From NCBI RefSeq assembly GCF_900169365.1, contig NZ_FXZH01000011.1:62001-126000 (forward strand): DNA of 64,000 nt. Direction: 5' to 3'. The position numbers and the translations under genes were made by a program. This stretch comes from Brevibacterium sp. 239c. GTDB taxonomy: Bacteria; Actinomycetota; Actinomycetes; Actinomycetales; Brevibacteriaceae. The notes under the pieces are model-generated. The model ran no database searches and had not been told where the DNA came from. It was given only the letters and a program-made list of their open reading frames with translations. Numbering within the stretch: position 1 is the first letter of the stretch; each line of letters starts with the position of its first letter. Below are positions 55,615-64,000 of this stretch, piece after piece.

Positions 55615-56904
55615 TCAGGTGATCGTCTCAAGCACGATCGACGCGGAGACCGCGCTGAGGTCGCCTCCGATCTCGACGGCATCCTCGAGAGATTCGATCG
55701 CTCGGGCGAAGCGTTCTGGAGTCGCCGTGTGCAGGGTCATCAGCGGTTGGCCTTCGGCAACGGTGTCGCCAGGCTTGGCGTGGAGTTCGATGCCGGCCAC
55801 GTCCTGGACCGGGTCCTCCTTGCGTGTTCGTCCGGCACCCAGGCGCCAGGAGGCGACTCCCACGGACAATGCATCGAGCCGACTGAGGACGCCGGACGCA
55901 GGCGCCGTGATGACTTCGGTGTGCTCGGCGACGGGCAGAGCGGCGTCGGGGTCACCGTTCTGGGCCCGGATCATCTTCTTCCACACGTCCATGGCCCGGC
56001 CGTCACCCAAGGCGGCACGCACATCGACGTCGGTCTTCCCTGCCAGACGCAGCATCTCCTCGGCCAGGGCGACGGTGAGATCCACGACGTCGGAGGGGCC
56101 GCCGCCGGCGAGGACCTCGACAGACTCGCGGACCTCGAGGGCGTTGCCGACTGTGAGCCCCAGCGGGGTGGACATGTCGGTCAGCAGCGCCGAGGTCCTG
56201 ACCCCGGCCGCCTTGCCCAGGTCGACCATGGTCCGAGCCAACTTCTGGGCCTTGGCCAGGTCCTTCATGAATGCGCCGGATCCGACCTTGACGTCGAGGA
56301 CAAGTCCTTCGGTGCCTTCCGCGATCTTCTTCGACATGATCGATGAGGCGATGAGCGGAATGCAGTCGACCGTCGAGGTGGTGTCCCGCAGTGCGTAGAG
56401 CTTCTTATCCGCCGGCGCCAAACCGGACCCGGCAGCGCAGATGACGGCACCGAGGTCCTCAAGCTGGTCGAGGATCGCCTCGTTGCTCAGGCCAGCCTGC
56501 CAGCCCGGAATGGACTCGAGCTTGTCCAGGGTCCCCCCGGTGTGGCCCAAACCGCGACCCGAGAGCTGTGGGACGGCGACGTCGAAGACCGCGACCAGCG
56601 GGGCCAGAGGCAGGGTGATCTTGTCCCCGACTCCCCCTGTCGAGTGCTTATCCGAGGTCGGGCGGGACAGGGATGAGAAGTCCATCCGCTCGCCCGAGGC
56701 AATCATCGCCTGCGTCCAGTCCGCGATCTCACCAGGTTCCATGTCATTGATGAAGATCGCCATGGCCAGTGCGGCCATCTGCTCATCGGCGACGACACCG
56801 CGGGTATAGGCATCGATCACCCAGTCGATCTGCTCTCTGCTCAGGGTACGGCCATCGCGTTTGGCGGCGATGACGTCGACGGCATCGAATGCCTCTACGC
56901 TCAC
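55615..56904 (-). CDS. deoA: Thymidine/pyrimidine-nucleoside phosphorylase
   Basis: A 429-aa enzyme giving base plus deoxyribose 1-phosphate. The signature [20 protein letters not shown] is present, along with phosphate-site residues in [11 protein letters not shown] and [21 protein letters not shown]. The frame is open to 57024 across a 24-bp tandem repeat, but AAGGA lies 8 nt before the GTG at 56904, where family homology begins ([18 protein letters not shown]), so the upstream repeat is taken as untranslated. Confidence 0.93.
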   Translation of the reverse strand: MSVEAFDAVDVIAAKRDGRTLSREQIDWVIDAYTRGVVADEQMAALAMAIFINDMEPGEIADWTQAMIASGERMDFSSLSRPTSDKHSTGGVGDKITLPLAPLVAVFDVAVPQLSGRGLGHTGGTLDKLESIPGWQAGLSNEAILDQLEDLGAVICAAGSGLAPADKKLYALRDTTSTVDCIPLIASSIMSKKIAEGTEGLVLDVKVGSGAFMKDLAKAQKLARTMVDLGKAAGVRTSALLTDMSTPLGLTVGNALEVRESVEVLAGGGPSDVVDLTVALAEEMLRLAGKTDVDVRAALGDGRAMDVWKKMIRAQNGDPDAALPVAEHTEVITAPASGVLSRLDALSVGVASWRLGAGRTRKEDPVQDVAGIELHAKPGDTVAEGQPLMTLHTATPERFARAIESLEDAVEIGGDLSAVSASIVLETIT

Positions 56905-56943
56905 AGTGTCAGTCCTTCGTTCTTCGAGTGTGGCCGACGACCC

Positions 56944-57015
56944 GGCCACTGGGGTGACCGATGTGGCGGCCACTGGGGTGACCGATGTGGCGGCCACTGG
57001 GGTGACCGTTCTGGT
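56944..57015. repeat. Three tandem 24-bp repeats upstream of deoA
   Basis: The unit begins GGCCACTGGGGTGACC and recurs three times without spacer (56944-56967, 56968-56991, 56992-57015). The first two are identical; the third differs at its end. It lies between deoA and the hairpin after cdd. As 24 is a multiple of three, the frame through it stays open, explaining a false N-terminal extension. Confidence 0.9.
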
Positions 57016-57026
57016 GGTCACCATTG

Positions 57027-57068
57027 ATCGCCGAGGTGGCGCTGGGATCGCGGGGCCACCTCGGCGAT
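57027..57068. terminator. Hairpin of paired CGCCGAGGTGG motifs after cdd
   Basis: ATCGCCGAGGTGGC (57027-57040) pairs perfectly with GCCACCTCGGCGAT (57055-57068); loop 14 nt. It lies 8 bp beyond the cdd stop on the minus strand and shares its core with the hairpin after hmp. It should reduce read-through from cdd into deoA. Confidence 0.7.
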
Positions 57069-57075
57069 ATCGGGG

Positions 57076-57570
57076 TCAGTGCTTGGCGGAGCCTGCGCCC
57101 GGCGCATCACCGCTCAGATGATCTGGTCCGAAGGCATCGGGCAGCACAACTGACATAGGAGCCCTGCCGCTGGGCATGTTGAGCATCATCTCGGTGCCGC
57201 CGTGTTCGAACAGGAGCTGCCGGCAGCGTCCGCACGGGGCCAGGGTCGCTCCCGCACCATCGACGCAGTCGAATGCCACGATCCGGCCTCCGCCGGACAT
57301 GAACAGATCGGAGACGAGTGAGCATTCTGCACACAGCGTCACCCCGAACGAGGCATTCTCAATATTGGCGCCGCTGACGATTCGACCGTCATCGACCAGT
57401 GCGGCCGCGCCCACGGGATAGGACGAATACGGAACGTATGCGCAGCGCATCGCTCTCATCGCCTCATCTCGCAGCAGCGACCAGGTGTCCTCGCTCAGGT
57501 CGTCGACCGAAACGGGGGTGGGTTCCACGCTCCACACGTGTTCAGAGGCTTCGACATCTGTGGAAGTCAT
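57076..57570 (-). CDS. cdd: Cytidine deaminase
   Basis: A 164-aa zinc enzyme deaminating cytidine/deoxycytidine to uridine/deoxyuridine. Zinc and catalytic residues: CAEC (Cys and Glu) around residue 80 and PCGRCRQ about 30 residues later; YSSYPVGAAAL and SGANIENASFG form the substrate site. About 30 extra N-terminal residues and 20 C-terminal residues exceed the usual core. GAGAGG precedes the ATG. It lies 27 bp after the ABC permease gene. Confidence 0.94.
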   Translation of the reverse strand: MTSTDVEASEHVWSVEPTPVSVDDLSEDTWSLLRDEAMRAMRCAYVPYSSYPVGAAALVDDGRIVSGANIENASFGVTLCAECSLVSDLFMSGGGRIVAFDCVDGAGATLAPCGRCRQLLFEHGGTEMMLNMPSGRAPMSVVLPDAFGPDHLSGDAPGAGSAKH

Positions 57571-57597
57571 AGGGGATACCTCTCTCTTAGGGTTGGA

Positions 57598-58896
57598 CTA
57601 TTTCACGTACGGCACGCCTTCGGCCGCCGGTGGGCGAACCCGGCCGACGAAACCGGCGACGGCGAGAACCGTGACGATGTAGGGAAGCATGAGCAGCAGC
57701 TCGTTGGCCACCGGAGTTCCGATGGACTGCAGAGTGTTGCCCAAGCTCTTGGAGAAGCCGAACAGCAGGGCAGCAAGCAGGGCACCCTTCGGGTTCCACT
57801 TGCCCAGGATCATCGCCGCAAGGGCGATGTATCCCTGTCCGGCCGACATCTCTTTGCCGAATGCCAGGCCCGATCCGACGGTGAAGAAGGCACCGCCGAG
57901 GCCTGCGATGGCACCGGCCATGAGGGTATTGCGCACGCGGGTGAAGTTGACCTTGATGCCCACTGTGTCGGCTGCCTTCGGGTGTTCGCCCACGGCCCGC
58001 ATCCGCAGCCCCCACTTTGAGCGGAACACGAAGATCTGGAGGGCGATGACGACGACGTACATGATGTAGACGAGGATGTTCTGGTCGAAGAGCACCCGTC
58101 CCAGGATGGGGATGTCCGAGAGCAGCGGGATCGGCAGGTTAGGCAGCTGCTGCCGGGAGTTCCACAGGCCCGGGTTCTGTGTGAGGACCGTCGAGTAGAG
58201 GAAGCTGGTGACTCCGACGACCAGGACGTTGAGCACGACGCCGATGATGATCTGGTTGACCCAGTACTTCACCGCGAAGAAGGTGAGAACCACAGCCACC
58301 AGCGCGCCGGCGATCGGGGCTGCCAGGAGACCCGCATAGGGGTTCTTGACCACTGAGGCGACGACTGCGGCAAGGAAGGCACCGGCCAGCAGCTGACCTT
58401 CGATGGCGATGTTGATGATGCCGGAGCGTTCGCCGACGAGCCCGCACATGGCGCCGAAGATCAGCGGCACGGACAGTGCCAGGGCGCCAGCCAGCAGCGT
58501 GGTCAGGGGGATCACGCCGCCGCTGCCGCCGCCTGCCCAGGCAAGGAAGGACACGACGAAGAGGATGCCGAAGACCATCGGGAACCATCCGGCCAGGGTG
58601 ATCCGCTTCAGGGCGAGGTAGATCGAGGCTGCGGCCATGACCACGAGGATGAGCGAAAGGACCAGTCCGGCTACGGTCGAGGACACGACGACATCCGGAA
58701 TGGCGAAGAGGTCTCCGCCGGTCGCGATCCGGAATGTCGTCTCTCCGTCACGGCCGATGAGGCCGAAGAAGATGAGCGAGACGAGGGCCAGGATCGAGTA
58801 GGTGATCGGGAACTTCCACGCGATCGGGGTCAGTGCCTTGAATTGTGCCGAGGACTTCGCTGCCGGTGTCGCAGCGGCGGTGTTCTGAGCGCTCAT
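57598..58896 (-). CDS. Nucleoside ABC transporter permease (second subunit, YufQ/NupQ type)
   Basis: A 432-aa membrane protein of the BPD_transp_2 family with about 10 helices; NIAIEGQLLAGAFLAAVVA and GLRMRAVGEHPKAADTVGI are typical. It begins one base after the first permease gene stops. Together with the ATPase and BmpA-like protein it forms the nucleoside importer (compare B. subtilis NupNOPQ). Confidence 0.92.
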   Translation of the reverse strand: MSAQNTAAATPAAKSSAQFKALTPIAWKFPITYSILALVSLIFFGLIGRDGETTFRIATGGDLFAIPDVVVSSTVAGLVLSLILVVMAAASIYLALKRITLAGWFPMVFGILFVVSFLAWAGGGSGGVIPLTTLLAGALALSVPLIFGAMCGLVGERSGIINIAIEGQLLAGAFLAAVVASVVKNPYAGLLAAPIAGALVAVVLTFFAVKYWVNQIIIGVVLNVLVVGVTSFLYSTVLTQNPGLWNSRQQLPNLPIPLLSDIPILGRVLFDQNILVYIMYVVVIALQIFVFRSKWGLRMRAVGEHPKAADTVGIKVNFTRVRNTLMAGAIAGLGGAFFTVGSGLAFGKEMSAGQGYIALAAMILGKWNPKGALLAALLFGFSKSLGNTLQSIGTPVANELLLMLPYIVTVLAVAGFVGRVRPPAAEGVPYVK

Positions 58897-58897
58897 G

Positions 58898-60130
58898 TCA
58901 GGCCTCCTTCCGCTTGAGCACCGGTGTGGGCAACCGGAAGATCGACCTCACGAGTGGTGGGGCCGCGATGAGCAGGACGATGACGGACTGCACGACGAGA
59001 ACGATGTCGATCGGCGTCCCGGTCTGGGACTGCATGAGGTAGCCGCCGGCCTTGAATGCGCCGAACAGGAGACCTGCCAGGAACGTCCCCAAGGGTTTGG
59101 ACCGTCCCAGCAGGGCCACGGTGATGGCGTCGAAGCCGATCGACCCGCTGATTCCGCCGGTGAGTTTGAATTCCGTGCCGAGTACCTGAGCCGCTCCGCC
59201 GAGTCCGGCGAGTGCGCCGGCAACGATCATCACGAGGATCGTCACCTTCGACACGGAGATACCTGCGGTTCGCGCCGCGTGCGGGTTGGCACCGACAGCC
59301 TTGAACTCGAAGCCGATGGTGGACCGTTCGAGCAGCCACCACACGAAGATCGTTGCCAGGATGGCGATGATGAAGCCGAAGTGCAGACGGAAGGGTGGCG
59401 GCAGCAGCAGGAACATCTGCGACGAATCGTCAAGCGTCCGCGACTGCGGGTTCGCCGAATCGGTGTGGGTGAACCAACTCTGCTTGAGCAGGTAGCCCAA
59501 CAGGTAGCCGGCGATGGAGTTGAGCATGATCGTCACGATCACCTCGTTGGCTCCGGTGCGTGCCTTGAGCACACCCGCGATGCCGGCCCAGATCGCACCG
59601 CCGATCATGCCGCCGATGGCTGCGATGAGCATATGCACGACGGGTGGCAGGTGGAGGGCATAGCCGAGGTAACCGGCGATGGTGGCACCGAGGATGACCT
59701 GGCCCTGACCGCCGATGTTGAACAGTCCCGAGCGGAAGGCCAGGGCGATGCCCAGGCCGGTGAGGATGAGCGGGGTGCCGCTGACCAGGGATTCGGTCAG
59801 GGGCCTGATGGCGCGCTCGGTGGTGCGGGCATCCCAGTCGAAGATCGCACCGCGAAACAGTGCGGAGTAGGCGTCGCCGACGGTGGAGAACAGGGTTGAG
59901 AAGAAGACCCCGGGGGCTGCGAAGATGTTCATCGCCGCTTCGACGACTTCGGCGTTGGACACGGCGATGAGGACACCACCGACGAGAAGGGCGACGACGA
60001 TGGCCAGCACCGAAACCAACCAGGAACCGGATAGGATTTCTTGCAGCAGATTCGGTTCTTTGTCCGGCTGGGCTTCGGCGCTCGGAGGCGGGGTCGCCGA
60101 CGGTGCCGCCGGGGAGATATCGGTTGTCAT
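58898..60130 (-). CDS. Nucleoside ABC transporter permease (first subunit, YufP/NupP type)
   Basis: A 410-aa permease with a Pro/Ala/Glu-rich cytoplasmic N-terminus of about 35 residues, then about nine helices. Characteristic run: RSGLFNIGGQGQVILGATIAGYLGY and GANPHAARTAGISV. It overlaps the ATPase gene by 4 bp (ATGA). Partner of the permease that follows. Confidence 0.92.
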   Translation of the reverse strand: MTTDISPAAPSATPPPSAEAQPDKEPNLLQEILSGSWLVSVLAIVVALLVGGVLIAVSNAEVVEAAMNIFAAPGVFFSTLFSTVGDAYSALFRGAIFDWDARTTERAIRPLTESLVSGTPLILTGLGIALAFRSGLFNIGGQGQVILGATIAGYLGYALHLPPVVHMLIAAIGGMIGGAIWAGIAGVLKARTGANEVIVTIMLNSIAGYLLGYLLKQSWFTHTDSANPQSRTLDDSSQMFLLLPPPFRLHFGFIIAILATIFVWWLLERSTIGFEFKAVGANPHAARTAGISVSKVTILVMIVAGALAGLGGAAQVLGTEFKLTGGISGSIGFDAITVALLGRSKPLGTFLAGLLFGAFKAGGYLMQSQTGTPIDIVLVVQSVIVLLIAAPPLVRSIFRLPTPVLKRKEA

Positions 60131-61725
60131 TTCGTCTCCTCCGCCGAGGTGGTGGCGCAGTTGTCATCGGATGCCGCGGTGGCGGCGTCGCTCTTCTCAG
60201 GTGCCGCGGTGGCGGCGAGAGCTTCATCGGCAGGGACGCCTGCCATCATCAGGCCCAGGGCTTCACGCGAGGTGTCGGCACCGACGATGCCGACGATGCG
60301 GCCCGAGTACATGACCGCGATCCGATCGGCGAGTCCGTAGACCTCGTCGAGTTCCGTCGAGACGATGAGGCAGGGTGTGCCGGCATCGCGTTCGGCGATG
60401 ACACGTTTGTGAACGAATTCGATCGAGCCGACGTCGAGGCCGCGGGTGGGCTGGCTGGCGATGAAGAGGCGCAGGTCGCGGCCGAGCTCACGGGAGAGGA
60501 CGACCTTCTGCTGGTTGCCTCCCGACAGAGTCGCAATCGGGTCGACGACGCTGCCGAGGCGGATGTCGAACTCCTCGACCTTCTTCTTCGCCTCGTCGTT
60601 GATGACAGCGGACTTGAGATTGAGGCCCTTGGCATACGGAGGACGGTCGTAGACGTCGAGGATCATGTTCTCGCGGATCGTGAACTCGGCGATGATGCCG
60701 TCGGTGGACCGATCTTCAGGAACGAACCCGATGCCGGAACCCAGACGGTCCTTGACGGACTTGCCGACGAGGTCCTTCCCATCGAGAGTGATCGAACCCA
60801 ACCTGGGGTCGGTCAACCCGATGATCGTTTCGGCCAACTCCGTCTGACCATTGCCCTGGACGCCGGCGACGGCGAGGATCTCACCACGGCGGACGTCGAA
60901 GCTGACATCGTCGACGACGACGTTCTCGGCCTTGTCGACGACGGTCAGGCCGCGGACCTGGAAGGTGGCGTCACCGGGATCGGCGTCATCCTTCTCCGTC
61001 GTCAGGGATACGTGACGGCCGACCATCTGGCTGGCCAGCTCCGCCTCGGTGGAATCAGGGGAGGCCTCACCGACGATCTTGCCGCGGCGGATGACGGTGA
61101 TGGAGTCCGCGATCGCCCGGACCTCACGCAGTTTGTGGGTGATGAACACGATCGAGGTGCCCTGCTCCTTGAGCTGGCGCATGATCGAGATGAGCTCGTC
61201 GGTCTCCTGCGGGGTGAGCACCGCGGTGGGCTCATCGAGGATGAGGATCTTCGCGTTGCGCGACAGTGCCTTGATGATCTCCACGCGCTGCTGGGCACCG
61301 ACCGGGAGGTCCTCGATGAGGGCGTCGGGGTCGATGTTGAAGTTGAAGCGGGCAGAGATCTCCCTGACCTTCTTCCGTGCCTCGGCGAGGTCGATGAGTC
61401 CCATGGACTTCGTCGGCTCATAGCCCAACGCCACCGACTCGGCGACGGTGAACACGGGCACAAGCATGAAGTGCTGATGGACCATGCCGATCCCGGCAGC
61501 CACAGCATCACCAGGACCGGCGAAGGTCACAGGCTTGTCGTCGAGGAGGATCTCTCCCCCGTCGGCGTCGTAGAGTCCATAGAGGACGTTCATCATGGTG
61601 GATTTTCCGGCGCCGTTCTCACCCAACAGGGCGTGGACTTCGCCCGGTTCGATGGTGAGATCGATGTGGTCGTTGGCCACGAACGATCCGAACACCTTAG
61701 TCATCCCGCGAAGCTCGAGTTTCAC
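60127..61725 (-). CDS. Nucleoside ABC transporter ATPase (tandem NBDs, YufO/NupO type)
   Basis: A 532-aa protein with two ATP-binding domains. The first has GENGAGKSTMMNVLYG, then LPVGAQQRVEIIKAL and LDEPTAVL; the second has the degenerate GVQGNGQTEL P-loop, a LSGGNQQKVVLSRE signature and no classical second Walker A, as in sugar/nucleoside transporters of this class. The C-terminus is an Ala/Asp/Ser-rich tail. It starts with GTG after GGAAG. Confidence 0.92.
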   Translation of the reverse strand: MKLELRGMTKVFGSFVANDHIDLTIEPGEVHALLGENGAGKSTMMNVLYGLYDADGGEILLDDKPVTFAGPGDAVAAGIGMVHQHFMLVPVFTVAESVALGYEPTKSMGLIDLAEARKKVREISARFNFNIDPDALIEDLPVGAQQRVEIIKALSRNAKILILDEPTAVLTPQETDELISIMRQLKEQGTSIVFITHKLREVRAIADSITVIRRGKIVGEASPDSTEAELASQMVGRHVSLTTEKDDADPGDATFQVRGLTVVDKAENVVVDDVSFDVRRGEILAVAGVQGNGQTELAETIIGLTDPRLGSITLDGKDLVGKSVKDRLGSGIGFVPEDRSTDGIIAEFTIRENMILDVYDRPPYAKGLNLKSAVINDEAKKKVEEFDIRLGSVVDPIATLSGGNQQKVVLSRELGRDLRLFIASQPTRGLDVGSIEFVHKRVIAERDAGTPCLIVSTELDEVYGLADRIAVMYSGRIVGIVGADTSREALGLMMAGVPADEALAATAAPEKSDAATAASDDNCATTSAEETK

Positions 61726-61752
61726 TGCTTCCGGTACTCCTCACAAATTCGA

Positions 61753-61788
61753 AAACTGCAGGGCCGAAAGGACTCGGCCCTGCAGTTT
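61753..61788 (-). terminator. 15-bp hairpin between the binding-protein and ATPase genes
   Basis: AAACTGCAGGGCCGA (61753-61767) and its exact complement (61774-61788) enclose a 6-nt loop, 12 bp after the stop of the binding-protein gene. Partial termination here would give more binding protein than membrane subunits, a frequent design in ABC importers. Confidence 0.75.
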
Positions 61789-61799
61789 AACCTATTCGC

Positions 61800-62867
61800 C
61801 TATTTGGGCGTGCTCTCAGATTCCACGGTCAGCGATCCGTCGATGATCTGCTTCTTGAGCTCTTCGACCTTCTTCTTCACGTCCTCAGGAACTTTGTCAT
61901 CGAAGTCGTGGAAAGGAGCCAGTCCAACGCCTTCGTTCTCCAGCGTGCCGACATAGGGCTCGGAGCTGAACTTGCCGTCCTTGTCCTCGGCTATGGTGTC
62001 CTCGACCGCATTGGCGATCTGCTTGACTACCGAGGTGAGGATGATGTCACCGTATTCTGTTGACTTGTAGCCGTCGGAGTCGACCCAGATGATCTTCACG
62101 TCTTTGGCGTCTTTTGCAGCAGAAGCTGCGCCGAGGCCGACAGGACCCGCCACAGGCATGATGATATCCGCCCCTTGGGAGATGAGCTGCTTGGTCAGCT
62201 CCTGTCCTTGGCTCTGATTGTCGAAGTCACCGGAGAACGATCCGTCCTGCTTCTCCTTGTTCCAGCCGAGGAGCTTGACGTTCTTCTTGTTCTCTTCGTT
62301 GAATTTCTTGACACCGTCAGCGAATCCGTCCATGAAGATGGTCACCGAGGGGATCTGGATGCCGCCGAAGGTGCCGACCTTGCCGGACTCGGACGTAGCC
62401 GCAGCCACATAGCCAGCGAGGTAAGCGGCCTCAGCGGTGTTGAATACGAGGGGTTTGGCATTGTCCAGCGTCACCGGCTTGCCGTCTGCATCGGAGAAGG
62501 TTGAGTCGATAAGAGCGAAGTTGAGGTCAGTGTTGGCTTCAGCTGCTTCTTGGATATTGTCTTCCAATTTGAAACCAACGCCGATTGTCATGTTGCAACC
62601 CTGCTGAACCATCGTGTCAACATTCGGCTGATAGTCGGCGTCAGATGTCGATTCGACTTCGCTGGTCTGAATCCCCAGGTTGTCTTTCGCAGCGTCCAAC
62701 CCATCTTTGCTCGATTGGTTGAACGATTGGTCGTCCCAGCCTCCGGCATCCGAAACCAAACAGCCGAGGTAATCATCCGCGCTATCCGACCCTTCGCCGG
62801 ATCCGCAGGCGGAGAGAACGAGGGCAGATGCGGCGACAATCGACACCGCAGATACGAGCTTCTTCAC
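61800..62867 (-). CDS. BmpA/Med-family nucleoside-binding lipoprotein
   Basis: A 355-aa solute receptor of the ABC importer. The lipobox LVLSAC at residues 15-20 gives a lipid-modified cysteine; the mature part begins GSGEGSDSADDYLGCLVSDAGGWDDQSFNQS, typical of Bmp proteins, with later GTFGGIQIPSVTIFMDGF. The GTG at 62867 is chosen since it starts the signal peptide (M)KKLVSAVSIVAASALVLSAC and GAGTAAAC precedes it; the open frame to 62963 is rejected. Confidence 0.92.
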   Translation of the reverse strand: MKKLVSAVSIVAASALVLSACGSGEGSDSADDYLGCLVSDAGGWDDQSFNQSSKDGLDAAKDNLGIQTSEVESTSDADYQPNVDTMVQQGCNMTIGVGFKLEDNIQEAAEANTDLNFALIDSTFSDADGKPVTLDNAKPLVFNTAEAAYLAGYVAAATSESGKVGTFGGIQIPSVTIFMDGFADGVKKFNEENKKNVKLLGWNKEKQDGSFSGDFDNQSQGQELTKQLISQGADIIMPVAGPVGLGAASAAKDAKDVKIIWVDSDGYKSTEYGDIILTSVVKQIANAVEDTIAEDKDGKFSSEPYVGTLENEGVGLAPFHDFDDKVPEDVKKKVEELKKQIIDGSLTVESESTPK

Positions 62868-63192
62868 GTTTACTCTTTTCTCAAGTTGCTCACGTCCAGC
62901 ACTGGCGTCGATCGGGCGCAGAGTCCTCCGCCGAAATTGTGAAACCACTGGATGATCACTCATATTTCAATGAATTTTCCGTCAGTCTAATTCACCTCAG
63001 ACCCAGAACAGGGTCCGCTAGCATCCGAATCGTCGACACCGATATGAAAACGCAACATAACTTCATGTTGACGTCAGCCCACCCCGACACTCGACCGCGG
63101 CGGACACCAGCTTCTGCTCCGGTCCCCGGCTGCCCGCTCGTTACCCGCGCATGCTGGTCCCAGGACCCTTGTGCACTAAACTGGAAGGCGAT
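62868..63192. promoter_or_regulatory. Divergent promoter region between the nucleoside receptor and ABC-F genes
   Basis: A 325-bp gap with no convincing gene. The part near 62960-63060 is AT-richer (ATTTCAATGAATTTTCC and GATATGAAAACGCAACATAAC) and should hold the promoter of the receptor-transporter-cdd operon. No operator could be named. Confidence 0.4.

Positions 63193-64000
<808 letters not shown>

Noticed and set aside
56944-57015. CRISPR-like array
   Set aside because: The units abut without spacers and there are only three; no cas genes are present.
60160-60230. Repeat GGTGCCGCGGTGGCGGCG at the end of the transporter ATPase gene
   Set aside because: Two near-copies encode an Ala-rich tail within the reading frame; ordinary low-complexity coding sequence is enough to explain it.
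62868-62963. Upstream extension of the BmpA-like lipoprotein
   Set aside because: It would bury the signal peptide and lipobox behind 32 charged residues; the GTG at 62867 fits the secretion signal.

Overview
The window is high-GC actinobacterial DNA, most like Brevibacterium or a close relative in the Micrococcales. This rests on remembered family resemblance, not on a search. Supporting signs are a class Ib nrdHIEF cluster whose products resemble mycobacterial NrdE/NrdF, a prfB without the programmed frameshift, the prfB-ftsE-ftsX-M23-smpB-ssrA order, frequent GTG/TTG starts, several probably leaderless genes, and a BioQ-type operator in front of bioB.

Layout. 1-0.67 kb: decayed prophage ends (gp10-like tail gene, integrase C-terminus). 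0.7-5 kb: a 36-residue basic microprotein, then nrdF, nrdE, nrdI and nrdH on the minus strand behind two NrdR-type boxes. 5.4-10.6 kb: a plus-strand MoxR-DUF58-vWA-vWA-TPR operon. 10.6-11.7 kb: a HisC/Pat-type aminotransferase. 11.8-19.9 kb: a guanidino-compound (agmatine or 2-ketoarginine type) catabolic block with a PucR regulator, an ureohydrolase, a ThDP decarboxylase, a sodium:solute symporter and a second ThDP enzyme. 19.8-23.3 kb: a DUF418 membrane protein, a two-component system and a small exported protein. 23.4-28.8 kb: ssrA, smpB, an M23 peptidase, ftsX, ftsE and prfB. 29-32.3 kb: flavohaemoglobin hmp and a NirK-type copper nitrite reductase cut off at its 5' end.

32.3-38.6 kb is an accessory island of visibly lower G+C. 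It holds a broken IS630 transposase, a CpaF/TadA stub, a cytosine-5 methyltransferase overlapping a probable restriction endonuclease, and an unfamiliar trio: two small unknown genes facing a soluble Ser/Thr kinase across a 26-bp divergent promoter. Its right edge carries a duplicated C-terminus of a GNAT gene. This is the best candidate here for an undescribed (probably anti-phage) system.

38.6-63 kb: an amino-acid permease, a GNAT protein, then nucleoside catabolism in two parts (purine nucleoside phosphorylase and phosphopentomutase-like mutase; deoC, deoA, cdd and a BmpA-type nucleoside ABC transporter). Between the parts lie the bioBAFD operon, a decayed second copy of the sugar mutase, and a GMC oxidoreductase/aldehyde dehydrogenase pair with a PucR/CdaR-like regulator. 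The window ends inside an ABC-F ATPase gene.

How the genes work together: the nucleoside genes form one route, in which nucleosides enter by the ABC system, are deaminated (cdd) and phosphorolysed (PNP, DeoA), and the pentose phosphate is isomerised (mutase) and cleaved (DeoC). The nrd cluster supplies deoxynucleotides. SmpB and ssrA rescue stalled ribosomes. FtsE, FtsX and the M23 protein link cell division to wall hydrolysis. Across the window the 11-mer CGCCGAGGTGG (or its complement CCACCTCGGCG) recurs at least 14 times, twice as an inverted pair forming a hairpin.
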